From the NCBI GenBank assembly GCA_033239005.1, contig BSQZ01000011.1, forward strand, positions 13,066,001 to 13,130,000: 64,000 bases of DNA, written 5' to 3'. This document shows, piece by piece, positions 11,801 through 25,300 of the stretch (positions are counted from its first letter, which is position 1; each line of letters begins with the position of its first letter). Made by a program: the position numbers and the translations under genes. The notes beneath the pieces were generated by a model that saw only the letters and a list, made by a program, of their open reading frames with translations, did no database searches and was not told where the DNA came from. The DNA is from Lamellibrachia satsuma. Lineage: Eukaryota; Annelida; Polychaeta; Sabellida; Siboglinidae.

Positions 11801-14800
11801 CCCCAATCAGGGTATGGTAGACCTGACGCAGGATGCATGTTGTTGTCTGGCCATGGTTGCTTCTCTGCGCCATTTTTTTTATATCATCGAGGAGGTTAAG
11901 AAAAAAGTTGTCTGTTTCTATTACACCAGTCATCATTATTAGTACCCACAGTTTAAACAAATTGTAGGAATCTGGATGATATCCAATAAACAGAAAAATG
12001 GCACATTTGGGGGGGCGGCATTGAGCCATGGCGTCCCTTTGGCTTTGGGATAAGATTTTTTCATGAATTACCTGTTGTGTTACTAAATGGTAGCATGGCA
12101 AATTAATGACTGAGTTTGCCCACCCTCTTTGTCCCCTTCCAAGATCCAGAATATGCCACTGAAAGAAGATTACAAAACTTATCTGGTGTATATGACAGTT
12201 TCCAACATTTTCTGGTAATTATTTGTCACATTTGCTATATCGGTTGGGCACACAGGCATGATAAATGGAGAAGAGTTTTTAATTGTGTGTGTTCAGGAAC
12301 TGTTGTGTTTGTTCAGGAACTGTTGTGCGTGTTCAGAAACTGTTGTGTGTGTTCAGAAACTGTTGCATGTGTTCAGGAGAGGCCGAGGTCCAGATTCGCA
12401 TCACAGACAAGAATGACAATGCCCCGTACTTCAAGAAGCTCACCTACAATGCACGCGTCCCCGAGAACACAGACATTGGAACCATCGTCATATCTGTGAC
12501 GGCCGAGGACAAAGACAAAGGTATGAATCTATATTACAGATGCTTTAAACGCCCACCATATATGAGCAATTTTTATCCGATTATGTCATACGACACGCTG
12601 TTGCATGATGACGGACAAACACGTTATGTGCGTGTGTTTATATGTGTGACATGACTTGAGCATCCCATCAGTTAGCCCATTATGCAATCGCTGAATGGCC
12701 ACAGCTTCAAAAATGCACCTGACTGTCCTAAAATTGGATCCAGTTCCTATTCTGCAACACAATTGTAGCCACAAATAAAATATTAATTTTACAGGAATAT
12801 ATACACTGGACACCGACTCAGAATCACAGATAACAGAATCAGCCATTTAGTAGAATGAAGTATATATGCTGGGACGGAATCATTTCTTGTTCCCGCTATA
12901 TTAAAATGCGCTGCTTAAGTGAATCAAATGACTCTGGCCTGAAGTGATTAAGTGGAGTAGACCATGTGTTAAATACTGCCATATTATCTCAGGTTTCTAT
13001 TATTTTATACATGTAAATCACTAATGTAAAGTTCTTCCATGTCTGTGACCATGCATAGTGATATAATTTTATGCATTTGACATCATTGTTTTTATATGTG
13101 CCTCGATTATCAGGTAAAGTCAAGGCGAGTTTCACACATGCTGATTATCAAACTGACGTAATTTATAAGCTTATCACGTACCCACATTCTTCATGTTGTA
13201 CAATTTCAGAGAACCAACTGACTTACTCTATCACTGGAGGAAACATCGGCAATGCTTTTGAGGTTGTCCCTGACCTTGGGGAGATCAAGGTCAGGGGAAT
13301 ACTGGACTATGAGAAAGGGCCAAGGGTGAGTGAGATGGGGTTGTCTGTTACACTCACAGTTTGTATGTTAATTACCCTTAAAGTTTGTATATTAAGAATT
13401 CGTCGATTTGCATTGATTCACCATAATATTGTGCAAGTGTTCAAGCTTACATTTATGTGATGAAATGTATTGAGGAAACTTGACCGTTAGGAAACATTAC
13501 GGTGACTCAAGTGTTATCACAATGTCGAAATATGGAGAGACTATTAGGCACAAACCACAATTGATTTTTCCATTCTTAGCCATGTTAATGTTTTGCTGAA
13601 TTGTAAGAAAATGTGACCATCAAAATTTTTTTAAAACTTCATGACACCCATGGCACTGTTACTAATGTACTGAACAAATTTGTCAACATCGCCTAACTCC
13701 AGCTCCTTTAAGCATGTCACAAACATGCTTACAATCAAAATTGGCAGTTTTCGCAAAATATTAATTTGCATAGCGGTGTTTCAGGAATGTCATCACCAAT
13801 ATACTTTCAAATCCACTTCATACTGCAACAACACTCTGCCAGAGGTCTGACATTTCGAATGTTCCTACCTTGCTGGCTGAATGCAGTTACATCTTAGCAA
13901 ATATAATCACTTAAATTGACTAACTTGCAAATTTGTAGGCATTACGTTCATGTAAAACACTTCCAGAAGTATAACTGTGGTCTGACCCCTATTTTTTAAG
14001 AAGAGTTGTTTATAATGATACACCCCCTGTTGTCACACAGATCTACCAGCTGAAGTACCGTGTGTTTGATGACAAGTTCTCCAACCTCACTACAGTTGTC
14101 ATCCACATTATGGATGTCAACGACAACCCACCACGATTCGACGCCACAATCTACAACATCACCGACTTAGAGGAGGAAGAGCGCTTCATATCTGAGACGT
14201 CCCCCAAGTACCTGCTCACTGTAAGTTAGGGCACATCTCAAAATATGGAAATGTTAAGTTTCCTTTCTGTATACTTGTTGGGGCCAAATCTGCTATGCTT
14301 AACAGAATATTCGATTTTGACAAAAACATGAAGAAACGTTTGCACAAGAGATCTATATTGTAAATCACTGAAAGTTATTTCATTGATTGAGTGCAAACAA
14401 ATTGTTAGAAAAATTGCTATGAGTGAAATACTTGTGATTACTAAATGACAAAAACACATTTTGCAAAAAGACGCCATTGTATGCAAGCCATTCTGACAAT
14501 TGTTGCTCGTCGATAATGTTTCCTTGGGTGATTACTGCAAATTGTCAGGAAGAATTTACATAAATACATCAAACAACTGTTGAGTAATAAGTTGATTCTG
14601 CCCTCCTCTTAGGTGCGGGCCGTTGATCCTGACACGGATCGTGACTCCAACATCAAATACAGCCTCTCCGGTCAGTTTGCCACGGATGGAACATTCCGGA
14701 TCAATCGGGCCACGGGTGAGATCTTCCTCACCCGGAGTCTTGACCGTGACCATCCACGAGGCCGCCCGGTGTGGAACTTCAACGTTCTTGCCCACGACGA

Positions 14801-15696
14801 GGTCGGCTCAGGTCAACCATCGTTGACTGGGTATGCGGAGGTCAGGGTGAAGCCCCAAGACATCAACGACAACGCACCAGTTTTCGATAGAAATCGTCTT
14901 GTTGGAAAGGTGGCAGAACACTCAGATGCTGGTAAGCAAGGAAACTGCCTCTTATACCAGGTGTACATTGCTAAACTTTTGTTGCAGGTCGTGGGTTTAT
15001 TCAGTTTAAAATGCATCTCATGTAATGCATGCTGGTGGCCATCTTGGATTGAACTTTCCTTCCAAAAATGCTAGTAACTAATAAGCTTAGGTAACCTAAA
15101 CTTTGGGTGTAGATTCCTTTATATGACCCCAATGAAAGATTTTTTATAAAAATAATTTTTTCATGATTTAAAAAGTTTTCGTGTAGGCCCATTTTCTCTC
15201 ATGATAATGGAGGGTAAATTTACATTCGTAGCTTATTGTGTAAAAGCAAGAGCTGGTTGATGGCTTCAATAGCTAATTCAAGTGTGCATATATTTTAAGG
15301 GATGTCTGTGCTGACGGTGATTGCGACGGATGCAGACCGAGGAAACAACGGCTCGGTGACGTACTCACTGAAACAGGTGCCGATGAAAGGTAGTACACCA
15401 CTGTTCTCAATAGATAGCAGCACTGGTCTGATATCAACGACACTGAAAAACGCTTTGGACCGGGAGTCGCAGCCAGAATACACAGTGATAGTGAAGGCTG
15501 GAGACAGGGGCTCTCCCTCTCAGTCAGGTAAGGTCGACATTGAAAGGCAGTACATTGGACTCCGCTTAACAGAATTAGCCTTATACAATACGATACGAAT
15601 TTAGTGTCCAAGAAAACATTGGATAATTGTCTTCTGCTTACTGAGCATCAGAGGTAAAGAGGATAAAATGTTAGGTAAACATGGTTAATAAAAGTA

Positions 15697-15730
<34 letters not shown>

Positions 15731-16314
15731 TATATATATATGAAAAAAGTTAATAAAAGAAATAACAATAATACACACATGAAGGTAGTCCATACAATAT
15801 AATCATACTGCTTTACATACATAAGTTAGTGCAATTTAAGACGTGATCACATACATTATTATTAAATTGCTGTAACTTGGGTAATAAGAATCAATTCTTA
15901 AGATATTCAACTAAATAGACAAACACATATAATAATAATACATTTTATTTCATATAGCGCCAGATCCAATGTTATATTGTTCGTGGCACAACATGTACAA
16001 GACAATTGTAAGTAGTTTTCTAAAATTGCTAAAATAATAGTAATAATAATTATAACCATTTCTACAACCAGTATACATCTACTTTAAATGAATAAAATAT
16101 ATGTGTATGCTATGTATTAACACATAGAATATTAGGCGTATATAAATATATAAGTGAATTTTTTTATGCATAATACTAAAACGTAATAAAAATAAATAAA
16201 TATATAAAAAGTATAAAAATAAATTAATAAAATAAATACAATAATTAAATAACTATTCTAAAATATAAATTTTAGTTACATCTCACTAGGATTGAGACAG
16301 AAAATGTAAATACA

Positions 16315-16371
<57 letters not shown>

Positions 16372-19300
16372 CTTAACTAATGTATAAGTAGTTACACTAT
16401 AACAAATAAACATGTAAATAAGTTGATAATTATAACATAACTATATTAATGCAGGAACTAGAATGTAGAACTTAGAAAGAGAGTTTATAAAAGTGAGTCT
16501 ATGCATTCCTTGAAAGTGGAGTGTCTGACATTTTAATGTCAATTGACAGAGTGTTCCACAGAGTCGCCGCTGCGACTGTAAATGAACAGTCTCCAGCTTT
16601 GACGTGAGTCCGCTGAACAGTTAACATGTTATTGTTAGCATAGCGCAAGACTCTTGTTGGTGTATACGGGCATACGAGATCACATAGGTATTTCGGCGCA
16701 TCACCATGCACAGCTCTGTATGTAAACACTAAGAGCTTAAACTCAATTCTGTGCGCTACAGAGAGCCAGTGAAGAATGCACAAAAGAGGCGTGGCGCTAT
16801 CGCTTCGTGGCTGGCATAAGATTAATCTCGCAGCCGAACTGTGCATCCTCTGCAGGCGAGGAATGTTGTTAACACATGTACCATATAGAAGAGAATTGCA
16901 GTAGTCAAGCCGTGACGTAATAATAATAACTTTGGCGACACATTCCTTTGTTGTCATTGGAAGATAACGGCTCATCCGGTTAGTGTGGTGGAGATGGAAC
17001 GAACACACACTGACGATGCTTGACACTTGCTTCTTCAGATCAAGGTGTCGATCCATGACGACACCAAGATTACGAACAGATCGTGATGCAATAATTGTGA
17101 CATCACCTACATGTATTACACTGCTGTCAATGAGCGCAGCTGCAGTCCTGGGTACCACAGGGAGATATTCCGTTTTATTGTCATTCAAGCACAGGCAGTT
17201 TGATGTCATCCACTGTTTCATAACATCCAAACAGTCTTCCATTCGTCGCAGCGTAGTAGCCAAAGCTGTCACAGTTAGGTCAAAGTGACACTTCAATTGC
17301 AGATCACCCACATAATGATGAAACGAAAGTCCATGCGCTCTGATTATATCGCCGATGGGTTGGAAGTACAGCGAGAATAGCAATGGTCCAAGCACCGAAC
17401 CCTGCGGGACACCCGATGTCAAACATGTGTTCGATGATTCATCACGTATGACTACTCGCTGAGTCCGATTCTGCAGATAAGCTTGCCATCAGCCAAGCGC
17501 CCACAATGAAATAACGCAAGCGTAGCTGCTGAATCATTATTTTGTGGTTGATTGTATCAAAGGCGGCACCAAAGTCGATGAGCACAAGTGCAGTACCTTG
17601 TGTGTTATCAATAGTGACTTTCATGGCATTTGTAACACATCACAATGCGGTTTCAGTTGAATGATTTTTCTGGTAAGCTGATTGGAAACAATCCTGCATT
17701 CGCTGATCGAAAATATGACAGATGATCCTTCAGGCAATAACTTTCTCTATGACTTTGGATAGATGACTTAGATTGCTAACTGGACGGTAGTTGTTCAGTG
17801 TGTCCTTATCGAGTGATGGTTTCTTTAGCAATGGCCGAACAGTTGCCTGCTAAAGCAGCGCAGGCATAACTGCATTCACCAGAGAGGCATTTGTAATGCA
17901 TGTGACGATAGGCGCAATAGAGTCTATGTTATCCTTCAGTTGTTTAGTGGGTAGGGGATCAAGTGCGTACGTCTTATCTGTGTTGGCGAGAATAGACGTT
18001 ATCTTGGCTGTATTAGTAGGCTCGAACACTTCGAGAGAGTCAGTAAAACAAGGCGTCTCGTCCACTGAATGATATACGGCAGTGTGGCAATGCAAGCTAT
18101 TAAGCAGCTTCTCAATCTTCTCTTGGAAGTAACGTGAAAATGCATCACAACTTTCCTTCGTTGAACTGAATTCGGGAAGTTGCATTTCATGGACTTCAAG
18201 CGATCGCAGAATGCGAAACATACTTTTGTTGTCAGCGTATTCTAAACGTTCTTGGAAATATCCCATTTTTCTTTCCATTATCAAGACAGAACACTCATCA
18301 CGTGAATTAACATACAACTGACGATGTACCTCTAGCTTGGTCCTCCTCCACAGATTTTCTAGTTTGCATCTCCTTTTGCGGGCATCTGCTATATCCGCAT
18401 CGTACCAGGGGTGGGGAATGTTGTTTCGAGTTCGTACACTGTGCCACGGAGCGTGTTTATCGAGACACATCGTTAAGTTGTTGTTATACGTCACCACCTG
18501 TTCTTCCACCTGCTGATCTTTACCACACGTTGTCATATCTACACAAACAGACTCCATTTCACTTCTGAGTGCAACGTTGTCAGTGTTCCGGAAATTCAGT
18601 TTTGCAGTCATCGCCACCACAAAAGGTCTTGCCAAGGTAAGGTACTGACTGCAATTTAAATTCGATGGTGATCTAACACAGAGTCTGGAATAACTAACGG
18701 AGGAGATTAAGTTGTTATCACTACTACTAACCACCAGATCTAGAATATGACCACTATGGTGCTTTGGCGGAAGTACATGTTGTGTCAGGTTGAACGATTC
18801 TAGTAGATTGCATAGTGGTACTGATTTAGCTTCGTTGTCGAAGTATACATTGAAATCCCGTACAAAAATGGTGGGCACTACAGATATGGCTGCTTCAGTG
18901 AATAAGTGTTCTAGCTCGACATAACCACTTTGGTCATGGCTGATCGCATTAGCATGGTGGTAAAACAGGTACACACCGGAATATAGTCACAACAACAGTT
19001 ACACACCGGAATATAGTCACTACAACAGGTACACACCGGAATATAGTCACTACAACAGGTACACACCGGAATATAGTCACAACAACAGGTACACACCGGA
19101 ATATAGTCACAACAACAGGTACACACCGGAATATAGTCACAACAACAGGTACACACCGGAATATAGTCACAACAACAGGTGCACACCGGAATATAGTCAC
19201 AACAACAACACACTTGCCGATACATGCAGTCCGATATGATCTTGGCACACTCATGAAACTATCTGTAAAGAGAGAACTCTGTAAAATACTTAAAACTTGT

Positions 19301-22300
19301 AGTAATCCACATCAAAAGGAGAGCCTTTTAACAGATGCAGCCACTAGGCACAAACAAGGCCACACCCCAATACACTGTTTAGTGATCTGCTTGCACATGA
19401 CGAACACTTAAATCAGAGTTTGTTGAGATGACTTATCGCCTGGGGAACAAGACTGTTTTTGAACCTGTTTTGTTGCATCTTGGACACCGGTATCGTCTTT
19501 GAGATGGAAGGAGGTCAAACTTGATGTTGTAGTAGAATTCAATATATTGGCTGAGACAGAATTGTTTCCTATTTCCGCTGTATTAACAGGCGTCGCTTAA
19601 GTAAATCGCTTAGTAGAATCAAATTGCTCTGACTTGAAGTGATTATGTTATGCGGAGTCCAGTGTATTGTGGAATGTGGTGCTAAAACAAGATTATTGCA
19701 GTATGTGAACATTAAAACAATAATATAAAGGCCCAAGGTATTTAAAATGACAGAAATATAAAAACGATGGTTGTGATACAGGAATGTTGTTGTATTTCTT
19801 ATTGTTTGCTTAACTTGTCTTACTGAGTAACTAAAATAAATTGATTTATTTTGTTAAAGTTTGAATTTTCCTTTGTGAACCTCAAACGTTGATGATTTCA
19901 AACAGTATTCAGAACTAGCTGTTTTCACACCACATAGTAACTTGCTAGTGTCATATGCCTATGTGCTCAATAGCAACACATATTGTTAATTGCTACACCA
20001 AACTGTTGCAGCGAGTGCCACTGTCACGATTATGATTGACGACATCAATGACAACACGCCAAAGTTCACACAGAAGATCTACACCGCCACGATGTCCGAG
20101 AACTTTCCAAGGGGAGCATCGATTACTTCAGTGTCGGCCACTGACAAAGATACTGGGAAAAACGCGAAGTTGACGTACACGTTGAAGGAGCAGGATCGCG
20201 AATACTTTGAGATAATTCTCATTGAGGCGACTAACACAGGAGTGCTTAAAGTCTACAAGGTGCGTTAACAGTGGACGATCCTATGATAATCTGTTAGCAA
20301 GGTTTATATTATCTTTGCACATATTTGTTTATATCAGTTTTGCACATATCTGTTTTGTTGAACCCTCTTATGGCCAGAATGTCCGAATCAGCTCGGCTAC
20401 GCCTCACAGCCAGAATGCATGAATCAACCCAGCTACGCCTTGTGGCCAGAATGCCTCAAATCGCCCGGCAACAGGAGCCAGTTTTAAATTGCGTAGTTGT
20501 AAACTGTTGCCCAATAAGGAAATGTTAATGATGAGTTAAAGTTTTTTTTTGGCAAACCTGTTCTGCGTTTGATATCAAATACTGAAAACAGATCCACTTT
20601 TAAACTAGGGTTTTGGTTACTTTATTTTCAGCCGGTCAAATGAAAGCTCATCGTTTGCTGCAAACATGGAGAATGTCTGCATAGTTTGAAAACACGAAAA
20701 CATCAGCAACATCTATGATTAAATGATAAGTTTTGAGTATTCCATTTTTTTTACAAAGGTATTATTGCGCAGCGAGATAGAGTGGCGTTTTTCTGTAGCT
20801 TGATTGTAATTCTGAACATTATCGTTATGTAAGACTCAAGTGATTCGCATTTTGAGAGATTTTTGGAAGGTAGGTTTTGACGTCGAAATCATTGAGAGGC
20901 AACACGACACTGTCGACAGTGACAGCGACATTGACCTTGATGAAGATATTTCTAATGGCGCTGATAATGATGAGAATGATATGTTTCATGTATAGTTTAA
21001 AGGAAATCATGACGTGCATTCAGGAAAAATTACTGTGATTTTATTTTTTTTCCTAGACATGAAATTCTTTTTGTATTTTACAGCATATTAATTTATCTAC
21101 ATTTCATATATTGCATGTATCCACTAATTAGTGGTGGAAAATATAATAAAATGAATTATCAAGAATAATTTTGAAAATAATTTTTTCTTCAAACTTTAAC
21201 AGAACATAATTTATAAGTAAATTCGCATAACTCTCTATTTTTTTGCTATTTACTTCAGTTAGTTCTTCAACTACTATGCAATTTTTTTATCAGATGAAAA
21301 ATTAAATATTTATTTGCATTTATGCAACCTGAGCCAATTATAGAATTTGTTGACGTCATTTCGTGAGTTACTAGGATTCTTTAGGAGACAATGCATCGAA
21401 ACAATACAACTCAGCAGCAGGTAGAAATTGGTATAACTTTGGCAATGAAAGGGTTAATACCCACTATGTCTAAGAATCTGTTCCTTTTGTACTCTGTGGA
21501 AAAAATTTGCCATTCTATTTGTGATGGAGAGAGGCAGATACCTCTCTGGGACAAATAAAATGAAACCATTTCTTTTACTGCACAGTACCATAGAATACCA
21601 TTGTATAGATATGGTGCTATAGAAATGTAAACATTTACAACAGCGCAGAGAGGTTCTCTGATCTCTCTGCCTGTAATATGCCCTACATCATGTGACCAAA
21701 CATATGGCAAATATTCGTCCATTCTCTCACAAAATACTACAAACGAGTTCTTGTCAATTACAATTACTACTATATAAATTGCATTACAAATGTGAACATC
21801 CTATTTGTGTGATACACAACAATAGCACAGACTTGGTGCCTCCAGAATCTGTGCTTCCGCCTCTCCGTGAAAATACATAATGACCACTTCAAGACACCTG
21901 GCATCCTGATAGTGAATAAACTAAGGTATTCCTGATTGTGGTTAGCTTCCTCTGACACCAGTGTTCTTGTCTTGAATTTCTTTAATATGTAGCCTCCATT
22001 TTGTGTGTGATCAATCATGTTTGTTGTAGCAGTGTAAGTTAGATGTTGTTAGTGAAACATTGTTAAGCAACAAACTTTTATATCTACCGGTAGCTGATTG
22101 GCAGCACAAAACCACTTCTAACTTAATTTATGTGATGTTGGCATTTACTGTTTTTTGCGGATGCTCTGCTCAAGCTTCAGCAGGAGATGGAAAAAACTCC
22201 TATGCCAACAAGTATTGTTTTTCTCTTTAACAGCCAGTCGACTTTGAGGTGCTCTACCGACCTTTCTTCAATATCACTGTCTACGTGCGTGACTCAAACA

Positions 22301-25300
22301 TGAGACACGTTGACATGGCACACATAGAGATTGAAGTGTCGGACTTCAATGACAATGCACCAAAGTTCAGTCCAAGTACACAGAAGGTGATCGTTCCTGA
22401 GAACGTCACCATTGGCACCTCTCTGGCACGATTCACAGCAGCCGACATCGACATTGGCATAAACAGGAAGTTTCAGTGAGTTTTAATTTATTGAAAGAAA
22501 ACAATGATAAATAATAATATATTTATTTTGTATTTCCTTGAAAGCTCAGTGTGCTTTACATAAAATGCATGAATTTAAAATAGAAAAAAATACACCGAAA
22601 ATACATACAAAACTGAGTTAAAACTAATAAAATTTAAAAGTAAACTAATTAAATATATCTGTAATTAAAAATTAGGAGTAACACCTCAGTATAACTAAAT
22701 AAAATTATTTTGCTTGAAATGTTATTCATTAATTAAGTTAGTATCGGTTCCTATAACAGGTGGTGTGCTAGCTGCTAGTTTCGTCATTCATTGTCTTTTG
22801 ATGTGTCACAGAACTTGAGGCAACATAATCACAAATATGATGATGTTTATTATGCAATTTCCCACCAGCCTGATTTTTTACTGCAAAAATGATTAACACA
22901 TTTGCTAGGGAACCTGGTTTTTACATTAACAAGTTTAAATTACTATTACAGTCTATTAACTTGACTTTTTGGGCTATTTATCAGAGTACAAAATTAGTTG
23001 ATTTAGCTAATTTTACCAATTAGTAGTTGGAATTACCCAACTGTTGCATAATAGTTTTTAACTTTATGAAAGCATTTCTTTGTAGTTAGTCTTATTTGAA
23101 TGGATTTACAAATGCCTAGTTTTCTTCACTGATCGACATGTGTGCTCCATTGATAAGAGTTTTAGCAGTTTGTAAGATAGAAATTGGTTAATTGTTTTAC
23201 AGTTACTCGATCGATCAGACAACAGATCTATCTCGGCAGTTTGCAGTGGATGGCAATGGCTTAGTGACAACCATCAAAGGCCTGGACCGAGAGACAGAAT
23301 CTGTTCACAGGATTCACGTCTTAGCCATTGACAAGGGTGAGTCCCAGACTAGAAGAGAATCACTTTATTTTAAACGTACAAAGTAGGATCATTCGTATTG
23401 AAAAATCTTGTTTTATCGTAACGACTATATGTATTCTAGTATGTTGACCACCCAAATGTGGCTTAATGAGCCACCGGCAAAGTAAATATTCATAAACAGA
23501 TAATGGTCAAAGTATATTTAAAAAGTAAAAACACATTTCGACAGTCAAGTCGTTAGATTGCAATTCAGTAAACATCTTTAAGATGGTAGATGGGTCGCTT
23601 ATGTTGGTTGGGCCAAAATCTGTAGTTTATAAGTAGAATATGTGATATCCTTAGTAATGCAGGCAAGCTGATTGAGGTGTCTAACTGTCTATGTATTAAA
23701 GAAGAAAATATATATTATAGATTGATTGCAAAAAATGGGTGTAAAAGTAATTTTTTAGTAATTGTTTGCAGATGTTGACCTTTTACAAATCGACGCAGGC
23801 TGAAGATGCATAATAATAATAATAATAATAATAATTGACTTCTATGGAATATGTGGAAGACTTCAAAGATGCACGATTAATTATTAATTAATTATTATTA
23901 AACATAACCTAATTATTTATTATTACATGAGTCATACATGAATTTATCAAAGAGATGGTCACATTAATTAACATGGTTCTGTTTCTTGCATGTAGATAGT
24001 CTTTATTGAACTGTTTTCTGCTGGATTATTGTCAACTAAGACTGTGTATATAGATATAAGCTTGCCAAATTTATGTGACAATTTGCAGTGAGGCATTTTT
24101 GCCGTTATGACTCATCAATTTGTTAACGTGACTCACTACAGGGACACCAGCCCAGACCGGCACGGGGACACTGATTGTAACGTTGAAGGATATCAATGAT
24201 AACTTCCCAGTGTTTGCTGAGGATTACCACCCTGTTGTGTACGAGAACGAAGAGGCCTTTAAGACCGTCGCACAGATCAGTGCCATGGACCCAGACACTG
24301 CCACCAATGGGCCGCCGTTTGAGTTCTGGTTGCCCTGCGGAGGGGGCTGCCCATGTCGAGACAACCCCACCTGTGGTCTCTTCGGCTTCAAGTTTATCCC
24401 AGGTATGTTACCCCTTGGTACAGGTGCACCCATTCTGCCTTTCTCCAGCGTGAAAACTTGTGGAAAGTCGTTTAATTGGAAAACTGATTCTCTGGATTAG
24501 TAAGCACAGTGAAACCTCACTATTAAGGTCACCTGCAGGACTGGATCAAAGTGACCTGAATAGTGAGGCTACCGTAATAGAGGTACTAATGTCCTATACT
24601 TTACTGTTATGGAAATAATTTGAGACTATCCCAGGGTGACCGTAATGGCGAGGTGGTTGTGTTACAGAGGTGACTGTAAAGCAAGGTTCAAATGTAGTTT
24701 ATGAATCTTGTCGGAGGTCGTGGAAATATATTTGCAGTGTACTTGGCTGATTATGAGGTGTTTGTTGTTGAACCTGGTGAGCGTATGCAAATAATTTAGC
24801 AGTCTTCCTGCACATGTAAAATTCACTTTCAAGTGTGGGCTGCTTTTGACACTTTGTTAGGCAAATGCACCTAATGCTAGAAGTGATGGCTGGTCTGAGT
24901 TGTCATCTTAGGCAATGTAGCCCACTGAAATTTGACAGATATGTACTCTAGCTGGTGTGAATGGTTGGAAAGTGTTGGTGGTAGATGATATGGTTGACTT
25001 AGTGATGATAGATTAAAGTCTGATTGGTTTTATAAAAAATTATTTTATTTTATATAGTGTAAACTATATCTGTTCTAACATCTTGACTCACCACATGTAT
25101 TTGACTGTTATTTTTATATTTTAACGTTTTGCCGAATATCATGTGTTGCATGCTGAATGGCGAGGCCGAAATTCATGAACAGATAACGGTCAAATTATAT
25201 TTTAAAATGTTATTCATGAAAACACATTTGAGTGGTCAGTATGTTAGAATAGAGTTAGTTTATAATTTATCTTAAACATTATTTATGATAAAAATGATCA

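Noticed and set aside
18911..19254. Cys-rich 101-104 aa ORFs on the - strand
   Set aside because: Translations of the 30-bp minisatellite in two frames.
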